Of a DNA stretch of 64,000 bases, positions 8,725 through 16,555 are shown in pieces. The stretch's first letter is position 1. Every line of letters begins with the position of its first letter. The notes beneath the pieces are model-generated. The model saw nothing but the letters and a program-made list of their open reading frames with translations, did no database searches and had not been told where the DNA came from. Origin of the DNA: Candidatus Rokuibacteriota bacterium (GTDB taxonomy: Bacteria > Methylomirabilota > Methylomirabilia > Rokubacteriales > CSP1-6); contig QHSL01000059.1 in the NCBI GenBank assembly GCA_003220435.1, forward strand, positions 1-64,000, written 5' to 3'. The position numbers and the translations under genes were made by a program.

Positions 8725-9603
8725 TCACGGAAGGCGCCCGACGAACGAAGCGATCGCGCGGCCGATCTCGTCGGGCGAATCTTCCTGGATGAAGTGGTTG
8801 CCCCTGACCGTGACCTCCTGCTGATTGGGCCAGGCACGGCAGAAGTCGCGCTGAGCTCCGGTGAGGATCGACCCGGGATCGGCGTTGATGAAGAGCTTCG
8901 GGAGTGGGCTGGCGGCGAGCCAGTCGGCGTAGGCCTGGACCAGCCGGGCGACGTCGGCGGGCTCGCCGTGCAGCGGGATCTCGCGAGGCCAGGTGAGGGT
9001 CGGTCGCCGAGACTCGCCCGGCTCCCGGTAGCGCGCCCGATACCGCTCCATCTCTTCCGGCGTGAGCCCGCGTATGACGCTCGCCGGAAGGATCCGCTCG
9101 ACGAAGACGTTTTTCTGCAACACCATTTCCTCGCCCGCCGGCGAGCGCATCGCCTGGAAGATCTTGCGCGCCGCCTCCGGCCACTCCTGCCAGGTGACCG
9201 GCCTCACGATCGCCTCCATGTAGACCAGCCCCCTCACGTGACCCGGGTATCGCCGCGCCCGGTGGAAGCCGAGCGCCGAGCCCCAGTCGTGGACGACGAG
9301 GACGAGGTCCCGGTGGAGCCCGAGCGCGTCGAACCAGGCGTCGAGATATTTGACGTGGTCGGCGAGCCGGTAGCCAGCGCTCGAGGCGCCCGAGTCGCCC
9401 ATGCCGACGAGATCGGGCGCCAGACAGCGTCCGTGCCCGGCGACGTGGGGGATGACGTTGCGCCAGAGGTAGGAGGACGTCGGGTTCCCGTGGAGGAACA
9501 CGATCGGGTCGCCAGCGCCGGTGTCAACGTAGGCGATCTCGGAGTCGAGGACCTTGACGCGCTTTCGCGGGTGCGGATCGACGGCGGACGACGTGGAGGT
9601 CAT
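8725..9603 (-). CDS. Haloalkane dehalogenase-like alpha/beta hydrolase
   Basis: A 292-residue alpha/beta hydrolase whose residues match DhaA-type dehalogenases almost position by position: Asn40 in HGNPTSS, nucleophile Asp106 with halide-binding Trp107 in [10 protein letters not shown], catalytic acid Glu130 in VYMEAIVRP, and the base His in [11 protein letters not shown]. With Asp (not Ser) as nucleophile and both halide ligands present, release of halide from haloalkanes is the expected reaction. The ATG at 9603 matches the family N-terminus and a TACAAT -10 box lies 7 bases upstream (rev), which suggests a leaderless mRNA. Confidence 0.9.
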   Translation of the reverse strand: MTSTSSAVDPHPRKRVKVLDSEIAYVDTGAGDPIVFLHGNPTSSYLWRNVIPHVAGHGRCLAPDLVGMGDSGASSAGYRLADHVKYLDAWFDALGLHRDLVLVVHDWGSALGFHRARRYPGHVRGLVYMEAIVRPVTWQEWPEAARKIFQAMRSPAGEEMVLQKNVFVERILPASVIRGLTPEEMERYRARYREPGESRRPTLTWPREIPLHGEPADVARLVQAYADWLAASPLPKLFINADPGSILTGAQRDFCRAWPNQQEVTVRGNHFIQEDSPDEIGRAIASFVGRLP

Positions 9604-9610
9604 GGCGTCG

Positions 9611-9616
9611 ATTGTA
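9611..9616 (-). promoter_or_regulatory. -10 box of the dehalogenase gene
   Basis: On the minus strand the hexamer reads TACAAT (5 of 6 to TATAAT) and ends 7 bases before the ATG at 9603. This leaves no room for an mRNA leader. Confidence 0.5.
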
Positions 9617-9654
9617 GTCTCCCGGCGAACATACGCCACCGGGCATGCCTACGA

Positions 9655-9660
9655 GATAAT
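9655..9660 (+). promoter_or_regulatory. -10 box of the MFS gene
   Basis: GATAAT (5 of 6 to TATAAT) ends 6 bases before the ATG at 9667, again consistent with leaderless transcription. No convincing -35 box is visible. Confidence 0.5.
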
Positions 9661-9666
9661 GTCGGA

Positions 9667-10869
9667 ATGATCGGATCCCGATTTTCCCCAGAGGTTCGCC
9701 GGGCGCTCAAGATCGACATCTCCGCGACCCTGCTGTTCACGGTCTTCGCCGGACTCACGGCCCCGTTCATCGGCCTGATCCTGCGGCGCGAGCTTGGCGC
9801 CACGCCGCTGCAGCTGGCGATCATGTCCTCCGCGGGTGGCGCCTGCCTGCTGCTCTCGCTCCTCTGGGCCCGGGCGTTCCGCGGCCGCCCGCCGCTTCCG
9901 TACCTCGTGTGGCCGGGCGTGGTGGCGCGCGGCGTGTTCCTGCTGGTCCCGTTCGTGAGCTCAGCGTGGACGTTCGTCGGCCTCGTCATCGCGCGCGATT
10001 TCTTCGGCGCCGCCGCCGCGCCGGCGCAGGCGACCGTCGTCGAGCGCGTGTATCCGCGGGACTCGCGCGGGCGCGCCCTGGGTCTCGTGCGCATGATCGG
10101 CGCCGTCCTGGGCATCGGGCTGGCCCTCGCGGCCGGCCAGCTGTTCGAGCACGTGGATTACCGCTGGATCTTCGCGGTCGCCGCGGTGCTCGGGATCGCC
10201 GCGAGCCTGCGCCAGCGCCGGCTCGACGTGCCCGAGCCGGACTCCGACGGCGCGGCGCCGCCGGCCGGACTGCTCGACGCGTGGCGCGCCGTGTGCGATG
10301 ACCACGCGTTCCGTCGGCTGCTGATCGCCTCCTTTCTCTTCGGCTTCGGCTGCTGGATCCAGACCCCGGCGAATCCCCTCTTGCTCGTCGACGTGCTGCA
10401 CGTCGGCGCGGCGCAGGTGGGCGTGCTCGCCGCGGTGGCCGCGGTGGCGACGCTCGCCGGCAGCGTCTACTGGGGATGGCTCGTCGATCGCCGTTCGAGC
10501 CTCGAGGCGCTGCGCATCATGTACCTCATCGGCTCCGCCACGCCGCTCATCTACTACATCGCGTGGAATCCCTGGGTCCTGGTGGCGAGCTCGGTCACCG
10601 ATTCGCTCCTCGCGGTGGGCCTCGAGCTCGTGTGGATGATGGCGGTCATCGATGTCGCCGGACCCCAGCGCACCGCGCACTACGTCGCGATCGGCTCGAC
10701 GCTCGCCGGCGTCCGCGGCATCGTGGGGCCGCTGGTGGGCGGGCTGGTGATCCAGACCTATGGCGTCCACGCGGTATACCTGATCGCGGCGATCCTGATG
10801 CTCTCGGGCACCTGGCTCGTCAATCGGGACCCGCGCGTGCAGATGTCGGCGCCGGTGCTGACGCGGTGA
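9667..10869 (+). CDS. MFS transporter
   Basis: A 400-residue membrane protein with about 12 hydrophobic segments. The loop between segments 2 and 3 is short (WARAFRGRPPLP), and a RDSRGRALGL motif follows segment 4, as in several drug or sugar exporter families. The second half has YWGWLVDRRSS. The ATG at 9667 is fixed by the adjacent -10 box and the MIGSRFSPEVRR start. It is divergent from the dehalogenase and followed 71 bases on by mlaC. The substrate is unknown. Confidence 0.83.
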   Translation: MIGSRFSPEVRRALKIDISATLLFTVFAGLTAPFIGLILRRELGATPLQLAIMSSAGGACLLLSLLWARAFRGRPPLPYLVWPGVVARGVFLLVPFVSSAWTFVGLVIARDFFGAAAAPAQATVVERVYPRDSRGRALGLVRMIGAVLGIGLALAAGQLFEHVDYRWIFAVAAVLGIAASLRQRRLDVPEPDSDGAAPPAGLLDAWRAVCDDHAFRRLLIASFLFGFGCWIQTPANPLLLVDVLHVGAAQVGVLAAVAAVATLAGSVYWGWLVDRRSSLEALRIMYLIGSATPLIYYIAWNPWVLVASSVTDSLLAVGLELVWMMAVIDVAGPQRTAHYVAIGSTLAGVRGIVGPLVGGLVIQTYGVHAVYLIAAILMLSGTWLVNRDPRVQMSAPVLTR

Positions 10870-10926
10870 CCGCCCCCCGTCGTCGCCGCCCGCACACCGA
10901 ACTTCGGCGAGACTGGAAGGACGTCG

Positions 10927-10932
10927 TATACT
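10927..10932 (+). promoter_or_regulatory. -10 box of the mlaC-like gene
   Basis: TATACT (5 of 6 to consensus) ends 8 bases before the ATG at 10941. A weak TTCGGC lies 18 bases upstream in the -35 position. No Shine-Dalgarno is present between the box and the start. Confidence 0.55.
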
Positions 10933-10940
10933 TGGCTCGT

Positions 10941-11516
10941 ATGCGTGAGCCATCGAAGGCGATCGTTGCCGGCCTCCTCCTGCTGATCGCGGCGCCGGCA
11001 TGGGCCGGCCCGACCGATCAACTCCGGGAATACACCGACAAGGTGATCAAGGTCCTCGACGATCCGGCGCTGGCGTCGACGGACCGCCGCGCCGCGGTCC
11101 GGAAGGTCGCGCTCGAGGCGTTCGACTCCACCGAGACCGCCAAGCGCGTGCTCGCCCGTCACTGGCAAGCCCGCACGCCCGCGGAACGCGACGAGTTCAT
11201 CCAGCTCTTCGCCGACCTGCTGGAGCGCACCTACATCACCCGGATCAACGACTACGGCGGCGAGAAGGTCAAATACGTCGGCGAGTCGGTGGACGGCGAC
11301 CTGGCGATCGTCCGGGCGCGCATCCTGACCAAGAACGGAACCGAGGTCCCCGTCGAATCGCGGATGGTCCTGCGGGGTGACCGCTGGTTGATCTACGATA
11401 TCGTCATCGAGAACGTGAGCCTCATCGCGAACTACCGCTCCCAGTTCGACCGGATCGTTCGGACGAGCTCGTACGAGGAGCTGGTCCGCCGGCTCAAGAC
11501 CAAGCCGGTACCCTGA
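10941..11516 (+). CDS. mlaC: MlaC/Ttg2D-family periplasmic phospholipid-binding protein
   Basis: A 191-residue protein with a signal peptide ending in APAWA (about residue 22) and the MlaC (Tol_Tol_Ttg2) fold: TDKVIKVLDD, AFDSTETAKRVLARHW, EFIQLFADLLERTYITRIN, then RWLIYDIVIENVSL. Members carry phospholipids between the MlaA outer-membrane complex and the MlaFEDB transporter in the inner membrane. It stands alone: no mlaFEDB neighbour, and the window's mlaA-like gene is about 10 kb away. A leaderless promoter lies directly upstream. Confidence 0.88.
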   Translation: MREPSKAIVAGLLLLIAAPAWAGPTDQLREYTDKVIKVLDDPALASTDRRAAVRKVALEAFDSTETAKRVLARHWQARTPAERDEFIQLFADLLERTYITRINDYGGEKVKYVGESVDGDLAIVRARILTKNGTEVPVESRMVLRGDRWLIYDIVIENVSLIANYRSQFDRIVRTSSYEELVRRLKTKPVP

Positions 11517-11581
11517 GGCCCCCAAGTAAACCGAAGGCCTGAGCCTCCTGCCGTAGTCTGCGGACTACAGGGCCCAGACTT

Positions 11582-11649
11582 GCGGACCGGAGCCGGCTTG
11601 CACCCCTCTCTGGCCACCCTCGGTACAAGCCGGCCTCACGGACCCCGCT
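11582..11649 (-). repeat. Dispersed repeat, degenerate copy
   Basis: This stretch, read on the minus strand, is related to the central part of the element inside the UGSC gene (60798-60864). A 38-base core (11612-11649 against 60798-60835, opposite orientation) differs at only two bases. One inverted end is partly recognisable and the other is missing. It occupies most of the 153-base gap between mlaC and the ArsR gene. Confidence 0.65.
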
Positions 11650-11669
11650 CCAGTGATAGATTTACAAAT

Positions 11670-11969
11670 GTGAAGACGCTTCCTCTCGCCCGGCTCCAGG
11701 CTCGCGACGATCACGTCGAGGCGTTCAAGGCGCTCGCCCACCTCACGCGCCTCGAGATCTTCTTCCTGCTGGTCCGCCGCGGGCGCGAGGTGCCGGCCGG
11801 CGAGATCCAGGCCGAGCTCGAGATCCCCGGGCCCACGCTCTCACACCACCTCGACCTGCTCCGGCGTGCCGGGCTGGTCCAGAGCCGCAAGGAGGAGCGG
11901 TTCGTGTACTACTCGGCGCGCTCCGACATGGCGTCGGAGCTCGTCCGTCTGCTGACGGCCTGCTGCTGA
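11670..11969 (+). CDS. ArsR/SmtB-family transcriptional regulator
   Basis: A 99-residue winged-helix repressor: FKALAHLTRLEIFFLLVRRG (helix 1-2), then the recognition region ELEIPGPTLSHHLDLLRRAGLV and the wing RKEERFVYYSAR. The classic metal-binding CVC in the recognition region is absent, but the C-terminus ends in two Cys residues that could sense thiols or metals. The GTG at 11670 is chosen because an ATG two bases earlier is out of frame. An A/T-rich TTTACAAATG lies just upstream. It is followed 11 bases on by the ubiquitin-like gene, probably one operon. Confidence 0.85.
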   Translation: MKTLPLARLQARDDHVEAFKALAHLTRLEIFFLLVRRGREVPAGEIQAELEIPGPTLSHHLDLLRRAGLVQSRKEERFVYYSARSDMASELVRLLTACC

Positions 11970-11980
11970 CGGGGTCCGAC

Positions 11981-12301
11981 ATGAGCCCCGCTCCCCCCAC
12001 GGTCGCGACGATTCCGGTGGAGGTCGCCTCCTGGGTCACGAAGTTCGTCGGCGGCGACGGGACCGGCCGACGCATTCTCGAGGAGCCGCTCACGCCGGGC
12101 GCGACGGTTCGCAGCATTCTCGCCGGCGCCTCGGCGAAGTTCCCGGACCTGCACGGGGCTCTGTGGCACGGCAACGAGCTCGGCGAGCACATCGAGGTGC
12201 TCGTGAACGATGCCGTGCTCGGCATCGACCACAGCCTCGACTCGCCGCTGCGTCCGGGGGACCGCATCACGCTGCTCGCCCAGTTCATGGGCGGCACCTG
12301 A
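11981..12301 (+). CDS. MoaD/ThiS-type ubiquitin-like protein
   Basis: A 106-residue beta-grasp protein. The last 40 residues (HIEVLVNDAVLG...LRPGDRITLLAQFMGG) match sulfur-carrier proteins of the MoaD/ThiS family. The C-terminus is Gly-Gly-Thr rather than the usual terminal Gly-Gly, so adenylation would need removal of the last residue, or the protein is a non-carrier relative. It has an N-terminal extension of about 35 residues. It sits between the ArsR gene and a virulence-factor-family gene (2-base gap), so the three are probably co-expressed. Confidence 0.75.
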   Translation: MSPAPPTVATIPVEVASWVTKFVGGDGTGRRILEEPLTPGATVRSILAGASAKFPDLHGALWHGNELGEHIEVLVNDAVLGIDHSLDSPLRPGDRITLLAQFMGGT

Positions 12302-12303
12302 GC

Positions 12304-12588
12304 GTGGCCACCTACCAGGTCATCGCCTGGAAGGACGTCCCGGCGATGGTCGAGGCGCGCGACGAGACGGAGACCGTGACGCGCCAGCTGAGCGATCGAT
12401 TCCAGCAGCTCATCGACTCGGTCGCGATGCAGCTCGGCATCCAGGACCAGGACGCGTACCTCGAGCTGTGGGACCGCGGCCAGCGGCAGGAGCGGTCCGG
12501 AAGCGCCGCGGAAGTCGCCGACTCGGTCGTCGCCGAGCTCGAGGCCCGCTTCCCGGAGTTCATCGGGCGCGCGTTCCGCCGTCCGTGA
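12304..12588 (+). CDS. Virulence factor-family small protein
   Basis: A 94-residue cytosolic protein beginning VATYQVIAWKDVPAMVEARD, the hallmark of a small conserved family named 'virulence factor' in domain databases, whose biochemical function is not known. The rest is helical and acidic, with SVAMQLGIQDQDAYLELWDRG. The GTG start is two bases after the upstream stop. No signal peptide is present. Its position beside a ubiquitin-like protein and an ArsR regulator hints at stress or sulfur metabolism, but that is inference. Confidence 0.7.
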   Translation: MATYQVIAWKDVPAMVEARDETETVTRQLSDRFQQLIDSVAMQLGIQDQDAYLELWDRGQRQERSGSAAEVADSVVAELEARFPEFIGRAFRRP

Positions 12589-12708
12589 AGTAGCCGCACC
12601 TCCCGGGGGCACGTCCCGTCTCAAGATTTGACACGGTTGTGACGACTGGCGGGGCGGCCGATCTCAGAATGCATCCAGAAGCGCCAAAGATTCCCCGAGG
12701 AGGTCGGC

Positions 12709-12825
12709 ATGCCGAAGCTCGCTGCGCGCGCGGTCGTGATCGCGGTGGCGGGAGTGTCCTTCAGGCTCGCCGGGATCGCCGGCGAAGCGCTCGCCCAGGG
12801 AAGGGCGATGGAGAGGAGGCCCTAG
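12709..12825 (+). CDS. Small exported-peptide ORF (38 aa)
   Basis: A 38-codon frame with a strong Shine-Dalgarno (GAGGAGG, 5-6 bases before the ATG). The peptide has two basic residues, a hydrophobic core (VVIAVAGVSF) and a possible signal-peptidase site ALAQ, leaving only about nine residues after cleavage. The Shine-Dalgarno of the next gene (GAGAGGAGG) lies inside its last codons and the spacing is two bases, so the two genes are probably translationally coupled. It may be a leader peptide or a small envelope peptide; nothing similar is recognised. Confidence 0.5.
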   Translation: MPKLAARAVVIAVAGVSFRLAGIAGEALAQGRAMERRP

Positions 12826-12827
12826 CC

Positions 12828-13355
12828 ATGCGCGGTCGCGCGCGACTCGTGGTCGTGGCGCTGCTGATGGCGACCGGCCTCGCGGCCGGTGCCGCCGGTG
12901 CCCAGAGCCTGCGAATCGGCGCTCCGGCGCCGGAGGTGACGGGCGAGCGCTGGATCAACAGCGGACCGCTCTCCACGCCGGGGCTACGCGGCCGCGTCGT
13001 GCTGGTCGAGTTCTGGACCTACGGCTGAATCAACTGCCAGAACGTGATCCCGCAGTTGCGGGGTTGGTACGATCGCTACGAGAACGACGGGTTCACCATC
13101 GTCGGCGTGCACAGCCCGGAGTTCTTCTGGGAGAAGTCTTACGATAGGGTCGTGGAGGCCGCGAAGCGGCTCGGCGTGCGCTACCCGGTCGTCCAGGACA
13201 ACGACATGACAATCTGGAAGCGCTGGGGCATCCGGGCGTGGCCGACGACGCTCCTGGTGGACAAGAAGGGGGTCGTCCGCTACCGGCACATCGGCGAGGG
13301 CGACTACGAGGAGACCGAAGCGATGATCCGGCGGCTGCTCGCCGAGCGGGAATAG
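12828..13355 (+). CDS. Selenocysteine-containing exported thioredoxin (DipZ/TlpA-like), UGA at 13026
   Basis: One gene of 176 codons with an in-frame TGA at 13026-13028 read as Sec67. Residues 1-26 form a signal peptide (cleavage near AGA-QS), so the enzyme acts outside the cytoplasm. Residues 30-175 are a thioredoxin fold like the C-terminal domain of DipZ: VVLVEFWTYG-U-INCQN gives a U-x-x-C redox motif where relatives have C-x-x-C. Downstream it keeps IVGVHSPEFFWEKS, YPVVQDNDMTIW, the cis-Pro loop RAWPTTLLVD and the GEGDYEETE end. The frame is continuous on both sides and a hairpin of bacterial SECIS type follows. The start has a Shine-Dalgarno within the preceding small ORF. A plain stop or sequencing error is possible but fits less well. 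Confidence 0.85.
13047..13064 (+). promoter_or_regulatory. Putative bacterial SECIS hairpin (selenothioredoxin)
   Basis: Bases 13047-13053 pair with 13058-13064 (five G-C pairs, one U-G, one A-U; two more wobble pairs possible outwards). The four-base loop is AGUU, with a G in the second position. The loop begins 25 bases after the UGA. Bacterial SECIS elements recognised by SelB are short stems with a G near the start of a small loop, about 16-37 bases after UGA, so the geometry fits. A competing 7-bp stem (13031-13037 with 13052-13058) starts too close to the UGA. Confidence 0.7.
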
Positions 13356-13390
13356 CGATCGGCGCCAGCTCTCCCTCCGCACGGCTCTCG

Positions 13391-14887
13391 GTGCTGGCGC
13401 TCGTCGCCATCGTGATGCCCGTCACGATCATCGTGGTGCTCGGCTACGTATCGTTGCGTCAGTGGGAGGCGTCGTCAGACCTGCTCTTCCGCGAGCAGGC
13501 GCGCGATATGGCCTCGATGGCGGCCGAGAAAGTCGAGATGATGCTGCGGCACACCGAGGACGCCTTCCTCGACCGGCTCCAGCAGATTTTGTCGGCCCAG
13601 GAGCGCCCGGAGCGCGCGCTGGACGCGCTGTTGTCGGAGTCGCCGCTGGTCGGCCGCCTCTACCTCTTCGATCGACGCGGCGAGCGCGTCTATCCGCGCG
13701 CGTGGCGGGATGGCGACGCGGGGACGTTCGGGCCGCTGGCCGCCGAGGCCGGCAAGGGCGGAGCCGACCGGGGCGGGAAGTACCAGATCGTCGCCGGCGG
13801 CCAGATCTGTCTGGCCAGGCTCGTCACGGCGCGCGGCGAGATACGGCTCGCCGCGTTCTCGCGCGACATCGAGACGCTGCGGCGCGACATCCTCGACCCT
13901 GCGCTGAGAGCCCTCGAGTCGCCGACGATCGTCGCGGTGCTCGACCCGGCCGGGCGGCCGGTGTACAGTCGCGCGCCTCTGGGGGACGCCGAGCACATGC
14001 TGGCGGTCGGCTTCCGAGACGCCCTGCCCGAGTGGCGCCTGGCCGTGTACCAGCCGCCCGGCGCGGCGCCCCGCCAGGCGGTCCGCCGCCAGGTCATGCT
14101 CTTCACGGTCGCCTTCGGCGTCCTGCTCGTGCTCATCGTGGCCGGGATCGTCGCGAGCTGGCGACTCACGCGCCGGCAGACCGAAATGGCGCGGCTCAAA
14201 TCGGACTTCGTCGCCAACGTCTCTCACGATCTGAAGACTCCGCTCTCCGTGATCCGGATGTTCGGGGAGACGCTCGAGATGGGGCGCGTGACCGACGAGA
14301 GGCAGCGCCGCCAGTACTACGGCGTGATCACGCGCGAGAGCGAGCGGCTCTCGCGGCTGATCGACAACGTGCTCGACTTCTCGCGGATCGAGGGTGGTCG
14401 TCGCACGTACGAGATGGCGCCGACCGCGATCGAGCCGCTGGTCCGCGACACGCTCGACGCGTTCGCGCACCCCCTCGCGCAGCAGGGGTTCAAGGTCGAC
14501 GTGTCCGTCGCGCCGAACCTGGGGGAACTCCCGCTGGACGCCGGGGCGATCGGTCAGGCGCTGGCGAACCTCGTCGACAACGCGATCAAGTACTCGGGGT
14601 CGGAGCGCGTGCTCTCCGTCGACGCGCGGGCCGTCGGCGGACGCCTGGCCCTGACCGTGTCCGACCGCGGCCTCGGAATTCCGAAGGCGGAGCACGCGAA
14701 GATCTTCGAGAAGTTCTATCGCGTGGGCCGGAGCGACACGCAGGGGCGCCGGGGCAGCGGAGTGGGGTTGGCACTGGTCCGGCACGTCGCCGAGGCCCAC
14801 GGCGGCGACGTCACCCTGGAGAGCGCGCCGGGCGAGGGCAGCCGCTTCACGCTCTGGCTGCCGCTCGGGCGGAAACCCGATGCCTAG
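13391..14887 (+). CDS. Sensor histidine kinase
   Basis: A membrane kinase of at least 498 residues. The first transmembrane helix is VLALVAIVMPVTIIVVLGYV, followed by a periplasmic sensing region (residues 25-225), a second helix near residues 235-258, the phosphoacceptor box NVSHDLKTPLS (His279), and an ATPase domain with NLVDNAIKYSG, DRGLGIP and GSGVGLAL. The start is uncertain: codons upstream (SPSARLS) look protein-like but offer no standard start before 13391. It overlaps the response-regulator gene by eight bases. With the following genes it resembles the HprS sensor next to msrPQ in E. coli. Confidence 0.88.
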   Translation: MLALVAIVMPVTIIVVLGYVSLRQWEASSDLLFREQARDMASMAAEKVEMMLRHTEDAFLDRLQQILSAQERPERALDALLSESPLVGRLYLFDRRGERVYPRAWRDGDAGTFGPLAAEAGKGGADRGGKYQIVAGGQICLARLVTARGEIRLAAFSRDIETLRRDILDPALRALESPTIVAVLDPAGRPVYSRAPLGDAEHMLAVGFRDALPEWRLAVYQPPGAAPRQAVRRQVMLFTVAFGVLLVLIVAGIVASWRLTRRQTEMARLKSDFVANVSHDLKTPLSVIRMFGETLEMGRVTDERQRRQYYGVITRESERLSRLIDNVLDFSRIEGGRRTYEMAPTAIEPLVRDTLDAFAHPLAQQGFKVDVSVAPNLGELPLDAGAIGQALANLVDNAIKYSGSERVLSVDARAVGGRLALTVSDRGLGIPKAEHAKIFEKFYRVGRSDTQGRRGSGVGLALVRHVAEAHGGDVTLESAPGEGSRFTLWLPLGRKPDA

Positions 14888-15560
14888 GATTCTGATCGTC
14901 GACGACGAGCCCGAGATCGTCCGCGGCCTGGCGGACAACCTGCGCTTCGAGGGCTACCAGACGACGGCGGCGACCAACGGTGAGGACGCCGTCGCCCGCG
15001 CCCTCTCCGACGGGCCCGATCTCATCCTGCTCGACGTGATGATGCCGGTCATGAGCGGGTGGGACGTGTGCCGGACGCTGCGGGCCAAGGGCATCGACGT
15101 GCCGATCGTGATGCTCACGGCGCGCGGCGAAGAGGTCGACCGGGTGCGTGGCCTCGAGCTCGGCGCCGACGACTACGTGACGAAGCCGTTCTCGCTCCGG
15201 GAGCTGCTGGCGCGGGTGCGAGCGATCTTGAGACGTCCGGGCCCCCGGCGGAAGTTCGAGGAGTTCTCATTCGGCGACGTCCGGATCCGGCTCCGCGGCC
15301 GGCAGGTGTTCAAGGCGGGCGTCGAAGTTCGCCTCACGCGTAAGGAATTCGACCTGCTCGTCTTCCTGGTCGAGCACCGGGGCGAGGTGATCACGCGGGA
15401 GCGGCTGCTGGACGAGGTCTGGGGGTTCGAGCGATTTCCCACGACGCGAACGGTCGACACCCACATCCTGCGGCTCCGGCACAAGTTCGAAGCGGACCTC
15501 GATCACCCCGTGCACATCCTCACCGTCCACGGTCAGGGTTACAAGTTCACGGGGGTGTGA
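14880..15560 (+). CDS. OmpR/PhoB-family response regulator
   Basis: A 226-residue regulator with an N-terminal receiver (DDEPEIV acidic pair, phosphoacceptor Asp in LILLDVMMP, switch Thr in MLTARG, Lys in DYVTKPFS) and a C-terminal winged helix ([20 protein letters not shown], then [16 protein letters not shown]). It is the partner of the kinase whose gene it overlaps. The likely targets are its own operon and the msrPQ genes 37 bases downstream, by analogy with HprR; no binding-site repeats were identified. Confidence 0.93.
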   Translation: MPRILIVDDEPEIVRGLADNLRFEGYQTTAATNGEDAVARALSDGPDLILLDVMMPVMSGWDVCRTLRAKGIDVPIVMLTARGEEVDRVRGLELGADDYVTKPFSLRELLARVRAILRRPGPRRKFEEFSFGDVRIRLRGRQVFKAGVEVRLTRKEFDLLVFLVEHRGEVITRERLLDEVWGFERFPTTRTVDTHILRLRHKFEADLDHPVHILTVHGQGYKFTGV

Positions 15561-15597
15561 GATTCTCGATGACGAGCCTCTAGGTGAAGGAGACGGC

Positions 15598-16548
15598 ATG
15601 CTGATCCGACGAGCCCCGCGATTCACCGCGAGGGAGATCACCGATCCGGAGCTCTACCTGAGCCGGCGCGAGCTGATGGCGGGCGCCGCCGCGCTCGCGC
15701 TGATGCCCGGCGCTGGCGAGGCCGCCGCGCCCAAAAGCGAGCCGCTCGCCGCGAAGCACAATCCCGCCTTCAGCCTGAGCGAGCCGGCCACCAAGATCGA
15801 TCACGCGACGACCTACAACAACTTCTACGAGTTCGGCGTCAACAAGGACGATCCCTCGCGCCTGGCGCACACGCTGAAGCCTCGCCCGTGGTCGGTGCAG
15901 GTCGACGGCCACGTGCACAAGCCGAAGACCTTCGACGTCGACGAGTTGATCAAGCTGTTCCCGCTCGAGGAGCGCGTGTACTCGCTCCGGTGTGTCGAAG
16001 CGTGGTCGATGGTGATCCCGTGGATCGGCTTCCCCCTGGCGTCGCTGCTCAAGCGCGTCGAGCCGACCCGTCAGGCGAAGTTCGTCGAGTTCACGGCGCT
16101 CCTCGACCCCAATCAGTTCCCGGCCCAGAAGCCCGGGTTCTTCGGCTTCTCGTCGCTCGACTGGCCGTACGTCGAGGGGCTTCGCCTGGACGAGGCTCTG
16201 CATCCGCTGACGCTGCTCGCGGTGGGCATGTACGGCCAGGTGCTGCCGAACCAGAACGGCGCGCCGGTGCGCGTCGTGATTCCATGGAAGTACGGGTTCA
16301 AGAGCGCCAAGTCCATCGTGCGCATCCGGCTGGTCGCCGAGCAGCCGAAGACCGCCTGGGAGAAGGCCGCGCCCCAGGAGTACGGCTTCTACTCCAACGT
16401 CAACCCGGCGGTCAGCCACCCGCGCTGGAGCCAGGCCGACGAACGGCGCATCGGCGAGTTCCGCCGCCGCCCGACCCTGCCGTTCAATGGCTACGCCGAC
16501 CAGGTCGCATCGCTCTACTCCGGGATGGACCTGAAGAAGTTCTACTAG
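15598..16548 (+). CDS. msrP: Protein-methionine-sulfoxide reductase catalytic subunit MsrP
   Basis: A 316-residue periplasmic molybdoenzyme (YedY family) that reduces oxidised methionine in envelope proteins. A twin-arginine signal ([14 protein letters not shown], residues 21-34) exports the folded protein. The molybdopterin-ligating Cys lies in [15 protein letters not shown], and the remainder ([28 protein letters not shown]) is standard for the family. The ATG has a Shine-Dalgarno GAAGGAG. The membrane partner gene msrQ starts seven bases after the stop. Confidence 0.95.
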   Translation: MLIRRAPRFTAREITDPELYLSRRELMAGAAALALMPGAGEAAAPKSEPLAAKHNPAFSLSEPATKIDHATTYNNFYEFGVNKDDPSRLAHTLKPRPWSVQVDGHVHKPKTFDVDELIKLFPLEERVYSLRCVEAWSMVIPWIGFPLASLLKRVEPTRQAKFVEFTALLDPNQFPAQKPGFFGFSSLDWPYVEGLRLDEALHPLTLLAVGMYGQVLPNQNGAPVRVVIPWKYGFKSAKSIVRIRLVAEQPKTAWEKAAPQEYGFYSNVNPAVSHPRWSQADERRIGEFRRRPTLPFNGYADQVASLYSGMDLKKFY

Positions 16549-16555
16549 GCCGTCG

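Noticed and set aside
13026-13028. TGA as a true stop, with a headless second gene starting at 13044
   Set aside because: The frame is identical on both sides, the TGA replaces a catalytic Cys, conserved thioredoxin residues (INC) lie between the TGA and 13044, and no Shine-Dalgarno precedes 13044.
13031-13058. Perfect 7-bp stem as the main SECIS element of the thioredoxin gene
   Set aside because: Its 14-base loop begins only nine bases after the UGA, closer than known bacterial SECIS loops; kept only as a competing structure.
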